A stretch of 64,000 nt of DNA from Streptomyces aurantiogriseus (GTDB lineage: Bacteria > Actinomycetota > Actinomycetes > Streptomycetales > Streptomycetaceae): the NCBI RefSeq assembly GCF_014649375.1, contig NZ_BMSX01000022.1, forward strand, positions 124,001 through 188,000, given 5' to 3'. Each line of letters opens with the position of its first letter. Position 1 is the first letter of the stretch. The notes below the pieces were generated by a model, which had not been told where the DNA came from, did not search any database, and saw only the letters and a list, made by a program, of their open reading frames with translations. The translations under genes were made by a program, and so were the position numbers. Of the stretch, positions 35,144 to 44,067 are shown piece by piece.

Positions 35144-35241
35144 GTCCGGATCGCGCTCAACCTTCAACTCACCGCTCTCACCAAGGACATACCCGCTGGT
35201 ACGCTCGGCCGCTCCTTCCCCCGACGATGTTGGGAGGCACG

Positions 35242-37671
35242 ATGCGCACCCGCCTGAGACGACTCGTCGTCGCCGCCGTCGCCCTGCTGACCGCCGCCAC
35301 GGGCACGCTCCCGGCGACCGCGGCCGGGCGCCAGGACCACCGGCCCCGTCCCGGACACCCCTCCGCCGGCGGCCTGTCCGCCGACATCCGTTACACCGAG
35401 TACGGCATTCCACACATCCTCGCCAAGGACTACGCGTCCCTCGGCTTCGGCACCGGTTGGGCGCAGGCCGCCGACCAGGTGTGCACGCTCGCCGACGGGT
35501 TCGTGACCGTGCGCGGCGAGCGTTCGCGTTTCTTCGGCGCCGAAGCGGCGACCGACTTCTCGCTCTCCTCGGCCTCGAACAACCTCGGCAGCGACCTGTA
35601 CTTCCGCGGTGTGCGGCAGACGGGCACGGTGGAGAAGCTGCTCGCCGAACCGGCGCCGCGTGGTCCCAGCCGTCAGGTCGAGGACCTGATGCGGGGTTTT
35701 GCGGCCGGGTACAACGCCTGGCTCAGGCAGAACCGGATCAACGATCCCGCGTGCAAGGCCGCCGCCTGGGTGCGTCCGGTCACCACGCTGGACGTGGCCA
35801 CCCGCTTGTACGCCCTCTCCGTGCTCGGCGGCCAAGGCGGCGCTGTGGACGACATCACGGGCGCTCAGCCGCCCTCCGGTTCCGCCGGCCGCGCCAGGGG
35901 CATCGGGGCCGACCCTGACGCCGAGGCCCTGATCCAGGCCGTGCGCGAGCGGTCCGCGGACGCGGCCATGGGCTCGAACGCGGTCGCCTTCCGCGGTGAC
36001 ACCACGGCGAACGGCAGCGGTCTGCTGCTGGGCAACCCGCACTACCCGTGGCATGGCGGACGCCGGTTCTGGCAGTCGCAGCAGACCATCCCCGGCGAGC
36101 TCGACGTGGCCGGCGGCTCGCTGCTCGGCTCGCCGACCGTCTCCATCGGCTACAACTCCGGGGTGGCATGGAGCCACACCGTCGCGACCGGTGTCCCGTT
36201 CAACCTGCATCAGCTGAAGCTGGACCCGGCCGACCCCACCGTCTATCTGGTGGACGGCAGGCCGGAGCGGATGACGAAGCGGACGGTGACCGTCGCGGTC
36301 AAGGACGGCGCACCGGTGACCCGCACCCAGTGGTGGACCCGCTACGGCCCGGTCGTCGCCTCCACCGACGGCGACCTCCCGCTGCCCTGGACGGCCACGA
36401 CGGCGTACGCGCTGGGCGACCCCAACGCGGCCAACCTGCGCTTCGCCGACACCTCGCTCGGCTTCGGCAAGGCACGCGACACGAAGGGCATCCTCGCATC
36501 CCTCGCCCGACACCAGGGGCTCCCCTGGGTGAACACCGTCGCCGCGGACTCCTCGGGGCACTCGCTCTACACCCAGTCGCAGGTGCTGCCCCGGATCACC
36601 GACGATCTGGCGGCGCGCTGTTCCACAGCCCTCGGCAAGGCCACCTACCCGGCGGCGGGGCTCGCGGTGCTGGACGCCTCCCGCGGCGACTGTGCGCTCG
36701 GCAGCGACGCCGACGCCGTCCAGCCCGGGATCTTCGGGCCCGCCCGTATGCCGACGCTGAAGGACGCGCCGTACGCGGAGAACTCCAACGACAGCGCCTG
36801 GCTGGCCAATGCCGACCGGCCGCTCACCGGCTACGAGCGGATCTTCGGCACCATCGGCACGCAGCGTTCGCTGCGCACCCGGGGCGCGCTCGAGGACGTG
36901 GCGGAGATGGCCGAGCGGGGCGATCTGACCGTCCGGGACCTCGAGCGTCAGCAGTTCGCGAACCGGGTGACCGCGGGCGAGCTGGCCGCCGCCGACGCGG
37001 CGAAGGCGTGTGCCGCGCTGCCGGGTGGTACGGCGACCGGCAGTGACGGCAAGGTCGTCGACATCACCGGGGCCTGCTCGGTGCTCGCGGCATGGGACCG
37101 CACCATGGACACCGACAGCCGGGGTGCCCTGCTCTTCGACCGGTTCTGGCGGAAGCTGACCGCGAAGGTACCGGCCGACCGACGGTGGAAGGTGCCGTTC
37201 TCGGCGTCGGATCCGGTCCGCACCCCGAACACCCTCAACACCGACGCACCCGGCTTCGCCCCGGCCCTCGCGGACGCGGTCGCCGAACTGAGGGCGGCGG
37301 GCATCCCGCTGGGTTCCCCTCTCGGGGAGCACCAGTTCGTCGTACGGAACGGTCGGCGCATCGCCGTTCCCGGCGGCACGGAGGGGCTGGGCGTATGGAA
37401 CAAGATCGAGCCGGTGTGGCGTCCGGCGCAGGGCGGCTACGCGGAGGTGACCACCGGCTCCAGCCACATCCAGGCGGTCGGCTGGAACGGCAGCCGCTGC
37501 CCGACGGCCCGCACGCTGCTGACGTACTCCCAGTCCTCGAACACACAATCGCCCTACTACAGTGACCAGACCCGGCTGTTCTCCGGTGAGAAGTGGGTGA
37601 CCGCCCGCTTCTGCGAGAAGGACATCCTGTCCTCGCCCGCACTGAAGGTCGTCCACGTGCGCGAACGCTGA
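35242..37671 (+). CDS. Secreted penicillin-amidase family (Ntn) acylase, AHL/aculeacin acylase-like
   Basis: The 809-residue precursor has a signal peptide (MRTRLRRLVVAAVALLTAAT...TAAG) and the Ntn-hydrolase layout: alpha chain, a spacer, then beta chain starting at Ser245 in AAMGSNAVAF, where autocleavage between Gly244 and Ser245 is expected. Further beta-chain features are LLLGNPHYPWHG, SIGYNSGVAWSHT and WVNTVAADSSGHSLY. Length and secretion match Streptomyces acylases that deacylate N-acyl-homoserine lactones or lipopeptides (AhlM, aculeacin A acylase) better than beta-lactam amidases. ATG 35242 has GGGAGG four nt upstream. A hairpin terminator follows. Confidence 0.9.
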   Translation: MRTRLRRLVVAAVALLTAATGTLPATAAGRQDHRPRPGHPSAGGLSADIRYTEYGIPHILAKDYASLGFGTGWAQAADQVCTLADGFVTVRGERSRFFGAEAATDFSLSSASNNLGSDLYFRGVRQTGTVEKLLAEPAPRGPSRQVEDLMRGFAAGYNAWLRQNRINDPACKAAAWVRPVTTLDVATRLYALSVLGGQGGAVDDITGAQPPSGSAGRARGIGADPDAEALIQAVRERSADAAMGSNAVAFRGDTTANGSGLLLGNPHYPWHGGRRFWQSQQTIPGELDVAGGSLLGSPTVSIGYNSGVAWSHTVATGVPFNLHQLKLDPADPTVYLVDGRPERMTKRTVTVAVKDGAPVTRTQWWTRYGPVVASTDGDLPLPWTATTAYALGDPNAANLRFADTSLGFGKARDTKGILASLARHQGLPWVNTVAADSSGHSLYTQSQVLPRITDDLAARCSTALGKATYPAAGLAVLDASRGDCALGSDADAVQPGIFGPARMPTLKDAPYAENSNDSAWLANADRPLTGYERIFGTIGTQRSLRTRGALEDVAEMAERGDLTVRDLERQQFANRVTAGELAAADAAKACAALPGGTATGSDGKVVDITGACSVLAAWDRTMDTDSRGALLFDRFWRKLTAKVPADRRWKVPFSASDPVRTPNTLNTDAPGFAPALADAVAELRAAGIPLGSPLGEHQFVVRNGRRIAVPGGTEGLGVWNKIEPVWRPAQGGYAEVTTGSSHIQAVGWNGSRCPTARTLLTYSQSSNTQSPYYSDQTRLFSGEKWVTARFCEKDILSSPALKVVHVRER

Positions 37672-37677
37672 GCAAGG

Positions 37678-37707
37678 GTGGTCCCGTCCCCCATGGGGCG
37701 GGACCAC
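37678..37707 (+). terminator. Hairpin terminator after the acylase gene
   Basis: GTGGTCCCG pairs with CGGGACCAC, and CCCC with GGGG, around a CAT loop with one bulged T; it starts 6 nt after the stop codon. Confidence 0.75.
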
Positions 37708-37811
37708 GCACGGCACACGCTTCACGGCATGTGATCACCATGGCTGCCGGCACCGTGATCACCCACGGCCACGAGGCATGACCCGCGCCGTACGTGGGAC
37801 ACGTGGTGAGC

Positions 37812-38378
37812 ATGAGCACCACCGACGTACGGCGGGGTGAGCCGATCACCACGGTCCTCACCTGGGAGGTGCGCCCCGGTCGCGAGCAGGAGTTCGAGGA
37901 GTGGACGCACGGCATCACCCGCTGTGCCAGACGGTTCCCGGGCAACGAGGGCGTCTCGTGGCTGCGTCCCGAGGAGGGCCACCGCTTCCACGCGGTGCTG
38001 CGCTGGTCCGATCAGCATCGGCTCGCCGCGTGGCTGGAGTCGGACGAACGAGCGGAATGGCACGCGCGGATCGCGGGCGTGGCCAAGGAGATCGGCAGCG
38101 AGCGGCAGTCGACGTCCGGGATGGAGACCTGGTTCAGTCTGCCCGGCACCACCGTGCAGGCCCCGCCCCGCTGGAAGATGGTGCTCACCACCTTCCTGGG
38201 TGCCTATCCGTTCACGTTGCTGATCCAGTGGCTGGTGACGCCCCGTACGGGCGCCTGGCCCCTGCCGCTGCGGGCCGCCGTCTTCCCGCTGGTGCTGCTG
38301 CCGACGCTGACGTACCTGGTCATGCCACGGCTGAGCCGCCTGCTGCGGCGGTGGCTGTACCCTCCGCCGGACCGGTGA
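37812..38378 (+). CDS. ABM-type (antibiotic biosynthesis monooxygenase fold) protein with membrane C-terminus
   Basis: A 188-residue protein with an N-terminal ferredoxin-like ABM domain (ITTVLTWEVRPGREQEFEEW, FHAVLRWSDQHRLAAWLES) and two predicted membrane segments near residues 115-135 and 145-170 (LTTFLGAYPFTLLIQWLV; LRAAVFPLVLLPTLTYLVM). Such fusions are frequent but their role is unclear; heme or quinone chemistry at the membrane is a guess only. ATG 37812 is used; an in-frame GTG at 37806 is also possible. Confidence 0.78.
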   Translation: MSTTDVRRGEPITTVLTWEVRPGREQEFEEWTHGITRCARRFPGNEGVSWLRPEEGHRFHAVLRWSDQHRLAAWLESDERAEWHARIAGVAKEIGSERQSTSGMETWFSLPGTTVQAPPRWKMVLTTFLGAYPFTLLIQWLVTPRTGAWPLPLRAAVFPLVLLPTLTYLVMPRLSRLLRRWLYPPPDR

Positions 38379-38536
38379 TCACGTGGTGCACCCGGAGCGC
38401 GGCTGAGGACGCCGGTGCTGCGATCAGCCGACCTGGGCGGCGATGGTGCGCGCAGACACCAGGGACTCGGTGTGCGTCCGAGAATGATCACCTGAGGCGT
38501 CACCGCGCCACAGCAGGGCGCCGGGTACGACACCGC

Positions 38537-40090
38537 TCACACAGGACGTGTACGCCCCTCCCAGTACGGCTCCCGCAGCCGCCGCTTGTACAGCTTGCCG
38601 TTGGGGTCGCGGGGCATCTCGGTGATGAAGTCGATGCTCCTGGGCCGCTTGTAGCCGGCGAGTCGCCCGGCGCAGTGGTCGAGGAGGGCGGCGGCGAGGT
38701 CGGGGCCGGGCTCGTGGCCGGGGGCGGGTTCGACGACGGCCTTGACCTCCTCGCCCCAGTCGTCGTGCGGGATGCCGAAGGCGGCGGCGTCGGCGACGGC
38801 GGGGTGGGCGAGCAGGGCGGACTCGATCTCGGCGGGGTAGATGTTGACGCCGCCCGAGATGATCAGGTCGATCTTGCGGTCGCGGAGGAAGAGGTAGCCG
38901 TCCTCGTCGAGCACACCGAGGTCGCCGACGGTGAAGAAGTCGCCGATGCGGTTCTTCCGCGTCTTCGCCTCGTCCTTGTGGTAGCTGAAGCCGCCCGTGG
39001 TCATCTTCATGTACACGGTGCCGAGTTCGCCGGGCGGGAGCCGGTTGCCGTCGTCGTCGAAGATCGCGAGCTCGCTGATGGGCCAGGCCTTGCCGACGGT
39101 GCCGGGTTTCTTCAGCCAGTCCTCGGTGGTCGCGAAGGCGCCGCCGCCCTCGCTGGCCGCGTAGTACTCCTCGACGCAGTCGCCCCACCAGTCGATCATG
39201 GCCCGTTTCACGTGGTCGGGGCAGGGCGCGGCGCCGTGGATGGCGTGCCGCATGGCGGAGACGTCGTAGCGCGCCTTCACGTCGTCGGGGAGGGCCAGCA
39301 GCCGGTGGAACTGGGTCGGGACCATGTGGGTGTGCGTGCACCGGTGGGCGTCGATGAGGCGGAGCATCTCCTGCGGGGTCCACTTGTCCATGAGGACCAG
39401 CTGGTGCCCGATGTGCAGGGACGCGCCCGCGAACTGGAGGACGGCCGTGTGGTAGAGCGGCGAGCAGACCAGGTGCACGTTGTCGTCGAAGGGCCTGATG
39501 CCGAAGATGCCGAGGAAGCCGCCGAGGTAGGCCTCCTCGGGGAGTTTGCCGGGCAGCGGGCGCCGGATGCCGCGCGGGCGGCCCGTCGTGCCCGAGGTGT
39601 AGTTCATGACCCAGCCGAGGGTGCGGTCGGCGGGCGCCGACTCCGGTTGACCCTCGAGGAGTCGGTCATACGGGCGGAAGCCGTCGACCTCGCCGACGGC
39701 GTACCGGTGGGTGGGCGGGAGGCCGGCCTCGTCGGCGGCGCGGCGGGCCTGTTCGGCGAAACGCTCGTGGGCGAGGAGGACCTTGGCGCCGGAGTCGGAG
39801 ACGATCCAGGCGATCTCGGGGCCGACGAGGTGGTGGTTGACGGGGACGAGGTAGAAGCCGGCCTGGGTGGCGGCCAGGTACGCGGTGAAGAACTCGGCCG
39901 AGTTGGGGAGGACGACGGCGAAGGCGTCGCCGCGTTCCATACCGGCCGCGCGCAGGCCGTGGACGAGGCGGTTGACGGCGGCGTGCAGGCGTCCCGCGGT
40001 CCACTGCTCGCCGTCCGGCGCGATCAGGACCGTACGGCCGGGGTTCTGGGTGGCCTGGGCCCAGAAACCGGCGGGGGGTGTGCTCGTCAC
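38537..40090 (-). CDS. Acyl-CoA synthetase (FadD-like)
   Basis: The 517-residue ANL enzyme has NYTSGTTGRPRGIRRPL, EEYYAASEGGGAFAT, FTVGDLGVLDEDGYLFLRDRKIDLIISGGVNIYPAEIE and PRDPNGKLYKRRL. GTG 40090 overlaps the stop of the flavin oxygenase gene by four bases (GTGA), so they are translationally coupled. The pairing of a CoA ligase with a nitronate-monooxygenase-like flavoenzyme recalls steroid ring-degradation genes (FadD3 and IpdC), though that link is inference. Confidence 0.9.
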   Translation of the reverse strand: MTSTPPAGFWAQATQNPGRTVLIAPDGEQWTAGRLHAAVNRLVHGLRAAGMERGDAFAVVLPNSAEFFTAYLAATQAGFYLVPVNHHLVGPEIAWIVSDSGAKVLLAHERFAEQARRAADEAGLPPTHRYAVGEVDGFRPYDRLLEGQPESAPADRTLGWVMNYTSGTTGRPRGIRRPLPGKLPEEAYLGGFLGIFGIRPFDDNVHLVCSPLYHTAVLQFAGASLHIGHQLVLMDKWTPQEMLRLIDAHRCTHTHMVPTQFHRLLALPDDVKARYDVSAMRHAIHGAAPCPDHVKRAMIDWWGDCVEEYYAASEGGGAFATTEDWLKKPGTVGKAWPISELAIFDDDGNRLPPGELGTVYMKMTTGGFSYHKDEAKTRKNRIGDFFTVGDLGVLDEDGYLFLRDRKIDLIISGGVNIYPAEIESALLAHPAVADAAAFGIPHDDWGEEVKAVVEPAPGHEPGPDLAAALLDHCAGRLAGYKRPRSIDFITEMPRDPNGKLYKRRLREPYWEGRTRPV

Positions 40091-41196
40091 TGGCCGCTCC
40101 TTCCGGCGATGCGGTTGACGCGGTCCACGGCCTGCTCGAAGCCGCGGGTGAGGTCGTCGAAGACGGCCCGGACGCTGCGCACGTCGTTCATCCGGCCGAC
40201 GATCTGACCGACGGGCGTGCCGAGCAGGGGGTCGACCTCGTACTTCTGGATGCGGGAGACGGCCTCGGCGACGAGCAGGCCCTGCAGCGGCATCGGCAGG
40301 GTGCCGGGGCCGTTCGGGTCGTCCCAGGCGTCGGTCCATTCGGTACGGAGCTGGCGTGCGGGTTTCCCGGTGAGCGCGCGGGAGCGGACGGTGTCGCCGG
40401 AGCCGGCGGCGAGGAGTTTGCGGGTGAGGGCGGGCGAGTGCAGGTCGGCCTCGGCGGTGGTCAGCCAGAGGGAGCCGAGCCACACGCCCTGGGCACCGAG
40501 GGCGAGGGCGGCGGTGATCTGGCGTCCGCTGCCGATGCCGCCGGCGGCCAGCACGGGCAGCGGGGCGACGGCGTCGACCACCTCCGGGGTGAGCACCATG
40601 GAGGCGATCTCGCCGGTGTGGCCGCCGGCCTCGTAGCCCTGGGCGACGACGATGTCGATCCCGGCGTCCTTGTGCTTCAGCGCGTGCCGGGCGCTGCCCG
40701 CGAGCGCGGCGACGAGGACGCCCCGCTCGTGGGCGCGGGCCACGACGTCGGCGGGCGGGGAGCCGAGGGCGTTGGCGAGCAGCCGGATCGGGTAGTCGAA
40801 GGCGACGTCGAGCTGGCTGCGGGCGACCTGTTCCATCCACCCGGTGATGCGCCACCCGGACGCCTCGCCCTCGGGCAGTTCGGGCACCCCGTACTTGGCG
40901 AGGGTGTCCCGCACGAACTGCCGGTGTCCCTCGGGGATCATCGCCTCGACGTCGGCCTCACTGACGCCCTCCACCTTCTTCGCGGGCATCACGACGTCGA
41001 GCCCGTACGGCCGGCCGTCGACGTGTGCCTCGATCCAGTCGAGGTCGCGCTTGAGATCGTCGGGGGCGGTGTAGCGGACCGCGCCGAGCACGCCGAAGCC
41101 GCCGGCGCGGCTGATGGCCGCGGCGACGGCGGGGAACGGCGTGAAGCCGAAGACGGCGTGCTCGACTCCCAGTTGGTTGCTCAGCTCCGTCTGCAT
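40087..41196 (-). CDS. Nitronate monooxygenase-family flavoprotein (IpdC/NMO-like)
   Basis: The 369-residue TIM-barrel flavoprotein has GVEHAVFGFTPFPAVAAAISRAGGFGVLGA, DIVVAQGYEAGGHTGEIASM (the GGH motif with the likely catalytic His) and LAAGGIGSGRQITAALALGAQGVWLG (FMN phosphate site). Members oxidise alkyl nitronates or act as NAD(P)H-dependent dehydrogenases on CoA thioesters. Its start lies 38 nt from operator-like copy 2. It is the first gene of the two-gene operon with the acyl-CoA synthetase. Confidence 0.9.
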   Translation of the reverse strand: MQTELSNQLGVEHAVFGFTPFPAVAAAISRAGGFGVLGAVRYTAPDDLKRDLDWIEAHVDGRPYGLDVVMPAKKVEGVSEADVEAMIPEGHRQFVRDTLAKYGVPELPEGEASGWRITGWMEQVARSQLDVAFDYPIRLLANALGSPPADVVARAHERGVLVAALAGSARHALKHKDAGIDIVVAQGYEAGGHTGEIASMVLTPEVVDAVAPLPVLAAGGIGSGRQITAALALGAQGVWLGSLWLTTAEADLHSPALTRKLLAAGSGDTVRSRALTGKPARQLRTEWTDAWDDPNGPGTLPMPLQGLLVAEAVSRIQKYEVDPLLGTPVGQIVGRMNDVRSVRAVFDDLTRGFEQAVDRVNRIAGRSGQ

Positions 41197-41233
41197 GGGC
41201 GCAGGATGCCGCAGGCACCCGGACGACGGAAGA

Positions 41234-41260
41234 GGTTTTCTGATGCTCCGTCAGATTTCT
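41234..41260. promoter_or_regulatory. Operator-like palindrome, copy 2 (flavin oxygenase operon)
   Basis: Same 27-bp pattern as at 26871-26897, GGTTTTCTGA-N6-GTCAGATTTCT, with only the central six bases different. The inner palindrome TCTGA-N7-TCAGA is at 41239-41255, 38 nt upstream of the oxygenase ATG. Confidence 0.75.
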
Positions 41261-41322
41261 GGGTCTCCCGGGCGGCCGAGGACGGTTCCCCGGCCGCCCG
41301 GGGCGAGCTCCGCTCGGGCCGA

Positions 41323-41514
41323 CTACTCGTTGAAGACGGCCTTCTGCACCTCGTTCGGCCCGTCGAAGTGGTCCTGCTTCAGACCGTTGAGGCGGCTGAC
41401 GACCTTGTCGTCGGCCTTGTTCTTCCGGGCACGCTCCACCAGGTGCTGCTTGTCCGTCGGGTAGTCCATGCCGCTGAGGGCTTTCTGCAGGTCGATGGGG
41501 CTGAGTTCCGCCAT
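41323..41514 (-). CDS. DUF2795 small protein
   Basis: A 63-residue DUF2795 protein (LSPIDLQKALSGMDYPTDKQHLVERARKNKADDKVVSRLNGL). ATG 41514 has AGGAGG six nt upstream, a strong ribosome site. Function is unknown; the family is small, charged and cytoplasmic, and common in actinomycetes. Confidence 0.92.
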   Translation of the reverse strand: MAELSPIDLQKALSGMDYPTDKQHLVERARKNKADDKVVSRLNGLKQDHFDGPNEVQKAVFNE

Positions 41515-41589
41515 GACAGCCTCCTGTCACAAATGCGGTCTTCTTCCGTTGTGCCGCAGTACCCCTCCCCGCCCTGCTCATGCGACACA

Positions 41590-43194
41590 TCAGCCCTCTC
41601 CTGCCTCCAGCACCGCCATCGCCGCGTTGTGCCCCGGCACCCCGCTCACCCCTCCCCCGCGCACCGCGCCCGCTCCGCACAGCAGGACGTTGGCGTGCCG
41701 GGTCTCCACGCCCCAGCGGCCGGTGCCCTCCTGGGCGTACGGCCAGGTCAGGTCGCGGTGGAAGATGTTGCCGCCGGGCAGGCCGAGGTCGCGCTCCAGG
41801 TCCAGCGGGGTCTTCGCCTCGATACAGGGGCGGCCGTCGGAGTCGGTGGCCAGGCAGTCGGCGAGGGGTTCGGCGAGGTGGGCGTCGAGCTGGGCGAGGG
41901 TCGCCGTCAGCAGTTCCTCGCGTACGGCGTCGTTGTCCCGTGCGAAGAGCCGGGCGGGGGTGTGCAGGCCGAACAGGGTCAGCGTCTGGTAGCCCTGCGA
42001 GACGAGGTCCGGGCCGAGGATGCCGGGGTCGGTCAGGGAGTGGCAGTAGATCTCGGAGGGCGGGGCGGCGGGCAGGTCACCGGCGGCGGCCTGGGCGTGG
42101 GCGGCGGCCAGCTGCTCGTAGCCCTCGGCGATGTGGAAGGTGCCGGCGAAGGCCTCGCGTGGGTCGACGGAGGTGTCCCGCAGCCGGGGCAGCCGCTTGA
42201 GCAGCATGTTCACCTTGAGCTGGGCGCCCTCGGCGGGGGCGGGCGGTTCGTCGCCGGTGAGGGCGGCGAGCGCTTGCGGGGAGGCGTTCACGAGGACGTG
42301 CCGGGCGGCGGCGACACCCTCGCCGTCGGCGGTGCGGTAGGTGACCTCGGCGCCGCGGCCGTCCGTGGCGATCCGTACCGCCTCGTGACCGGTGGCGATG
42401 ACGGCGCCGGCCTCGCGGGCCGCGGTGGCCAGGGCGTCGGTCAGGGCGCCCATACCGCCGACGGGGACGTCCCAGGCGCCGGTGCCGCCGCCGATGACGT
42501 GGTAGAGGAAGCAGCGGTTCTGCCTGAGGGAGGCGTCGTGGGCGTCGGCGAAGGTGCCGATGAGCGCGTCGGTCAGGACCACGCCCCGCACCAGGTCGTC
42601 CGCGAAGTGCTCCTCGACGGCGACGCCGATCGGCTCCTCGAAGAGGGTCCGCCACGCCTCCTCGTCGTCGACGCTCCGACGCAGTTCCTCCCGGGTGGGC
42701 AGCGGTTCGGTGAGCGTCGGGAAGACCCGCTGGGCGACGCGCCCGGTCATGCCGTAGAAGCGCTGCCAGGCCGTGTACTCCCGCTCGCCGCCCGTGAGCC
42801 GCGCGAAGGCCTCCCGCGTGCGCTCCTCGCCCCCGCCCACGAGCAGCCCGGTCGGCCGCCCGCCGCGCTCCACGGGCGTGTACGAGGAGATGGTGCGGCC
42901 CTGGACGCGGAAGTCCAGGCCCAGGTCCCGCACGATCTTCTGCGGCAGCAGGCTGACCAGGTACGAGTAGCGCGACAGCCGGGCGTCCACGCCGGCGAAC
43001 GGGCGGGTGGAGACGGCGGCTCCCCCGGTGTGGTCCAGCCGCTCCAGCACCAGCACGGACCGTCCGGCCCGGGCCAGGTAGGCAGCGGCGACGAGCCCGT
43101 TGTGGCCACCGCCGACGATGACGGCGTCGTAGGCACGGTGGCTCTGGTGCCCCTCGCGCCCCTCGTGTCCTTCATGTCCTTCGTGTGCAGGCAT
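41590..43194 (-). CDS. FAD-dependent oxidoreductase, PYROXD2/phytoene desaturase-like
   Basis: The 534-residue protein has a dinucleotide-binding fold (DAVIVGGGHNGLVAAAYLARAGRSVLVLE) and the C-terminal GAGAVRGGGVSGVPGHNAAMAVLE typical of the phytoene desaturase/PYROXD2 group. It has no carotenoid genes nearby, so a role in carotenoid synthesis is not supported. Residues 4-17 are a histidine-rich run from a 9-bp repeat. ATG 43194 is chosen; a GTG at 43209 is possible. Confidence 0.88.
   Translation of the reverse strand: MPAHEGHEGHEGREGHQSHRAYDAVIVGGGHNGLVAAAYLARAGRSVLVLERLDHTGGAAVSTRPFAGVDARLSRYSYLVSLLPQKIVRDLGLDFRVQGRTISSYTPVERGGRPTGLLVGGGEERTREAFARLTGGEREYTAWQRFYGMTGRVAQRVFPTLTEPLPTREELRRSVDDEEAWRTLFEEPIGVAVEEHFADDLVRGVVLTDALIGTFADAHDASLRQNRCFLYHVIGGGTGAWDVPVGGMGALTDALATAAREAGAVIATGHEAVRIATDGRGAEVTYRTADGEGVAAARHVLVNASPQALAALTGDEPPAPAEGAQLKVNMLLKRLPRLRDTSVDPREAFAGTFHIAEGYEQLAAAHAQAAAGDLPAAPPSEIYCHSLTDPGILGPDLVSQGYQTLTLFGLHTPARLFARDNDAVREELLTATLAQLDAHLAEPLADCLATDSDGRPCIEAKTPLDLERDLGLPGGNIFHRDLTWPYAQEGTGRWGVETRHANVLLCGAGAVRGGGVSGVPGHNAAMAVLEAGEG
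43150..43185 (-). repeat. 9-bp tandem repeat encoding HEG units
   Basis: Four 9-bp units (CACGAAGGA, CATGAAGGA, CACGAGGGG, CGCGAGGGG) followed by CACCAG give HEG-HEG-HEG-REG-HQ just after the start of the FAD protein. Confidence 0.85.
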
Positions 43195-43260
43195 GGTTCT
43201 TCGTAACACGAGGTGATCAAGGTCGGCCAGGGGGCGGGCGCCCGTCGGACGGGGGCGCGG

Positions 43261-43962
43261 TCAGGGGCGGCGCAGACGTACGGCCACGAAGGTGGGTGCG
43301 CGGTGCGTCTTCTCGTACCGGCCGGGGTCCAGCCGCCGGGCCTCCTCCGTGGCCCGCGGCTCCGCCAGCTCCTCGAGGACGTATCCGGCGGCCAGCAGCT
43401 CGCCCAGGAACGTCTCCAGCGTCATCCGCCGGTAGGTGATGGCGTACCCGGTGCCGAACGGCAGGGTGACCCGGTCGTCGGCGAAGTAGGAACCGCCGAA
43501 GTAGGTCCAGTCGGCCGTGGGATGGGTGGTGGAGACGAGAAGGGTGCCGCCCGGGCGCAGGACGCGGCGGATCTCCGCGAGGAGCTGTGCGCGGGCGTCG
43601 ACGTGGTGGTAGACGAGGGCCATCACGACCAGGTCGAACGACCCGTCCGCCAGGAACGTCAGCGGCTCCTCCAGGTCGTGGTGGTGCAGGGCGGCCGCCG
43701 CCCGGTCGCCGAGGCGTGCCCGCGCCGCCCGCAGCAGGCTCTCGCTGCCGTCCACGCCGACGACCCGCGCGGCGCCTCTCTCCAGCAGTTCGGCGGCGTA
43801 GTGCCCGGCCCCGCAGCCGAGGTCGAGCACCCGCAGCCCGCCCAGGTCACCGGCGAGCCGGAGCATGGCCGGACGGTCGGTGTAGGCGTTGTACGCGCTC
43901 GTCGTCGCGCGGGCGGCGAACTGCTCGCCCATCTCCCCGTGGTACGCGGTCTCGGCTTCCAT
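43261..43962 (-). CDS. Class I SAM-dependent methyltransferase
   Basis: A 233-residue methyltransferase with motif I LRVLDLGCGAGHYAAELLE, acidic VVGVDGS, FDLVVMALVYHHV and LRPGGTLLVSTTHP. The substrate is not indicated; the style is that of the UbiE/small-molecule methyltransferase group. It stands alone, 66 bp downstream-side of the FAD protein gene. Confidence 0.9.
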   Translation of the reverse strand: MEAETAYHGEMGEQFAARATTSAYNAYTDRPAMLRLAGDLGGLRVLDLGCGAGHYAAELLERGAARVVGVDGSESLLRAARARLGDRAAAALHHHDLEEPLTFLADGSFDLVVMALVYHHVDARAQLLAEIRRVLRPGGTLLVSTTHPTADWTYFGGSYFADDRVTLPFGTGYAITYRRMTLETFLGELLAAGYVLEELAEPRATEEARRLDPGRYEKTHRAPTFVAVRLRRP

Positions 43963-44067
43963 ACGCTCAGGATGCCCTCAAGTACCTTCAGCCCGGCTGT
44001 GATTGAGGGCCCCGGCACCAGGCACTGGGCCTCGGCGTTGCGGCCGGCGAGGGTGTCGGGGGGCCTG

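Noticed and set aside
35242..37671. Penicillin acylase as part of a beta-lactam pathway
   Set aside because: No beta-lactam biosynthesis genes are in the window, and size and secretion fit AHL/lipopeptide acylases.
38377..38490. Distant inverted repeat GGTGATCA / TGATCACC in the 38379-38536 gap
   Set aside because: Arms are 8 bp and about 100 nt apart, easily chance; no feature assigned in this 160-bp gap.
41590..43194. Carotenoid phytoene desaturase
   Set aside because: The C-terminal style is the PYROXD2 group and no other carotenoid genes are near.
40078..43206. Very long open frame on the plus strand (about 1,040 codons) opposite the acyl-CoA synthetase, flavin oxygenase, DUF2795 and FAD protein genes
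   Set aside because: It is a GC-rich antisense shadow with Gly/Arg/Val-rich composition and no motifs, while the minus strand carries clear families.
44014..44025. Third partial copy of the GGCACCAGGCAC sequence found in repeat B
   Set aside because: Only 12 bases match and the flanks differ, so it is probably coincidence.
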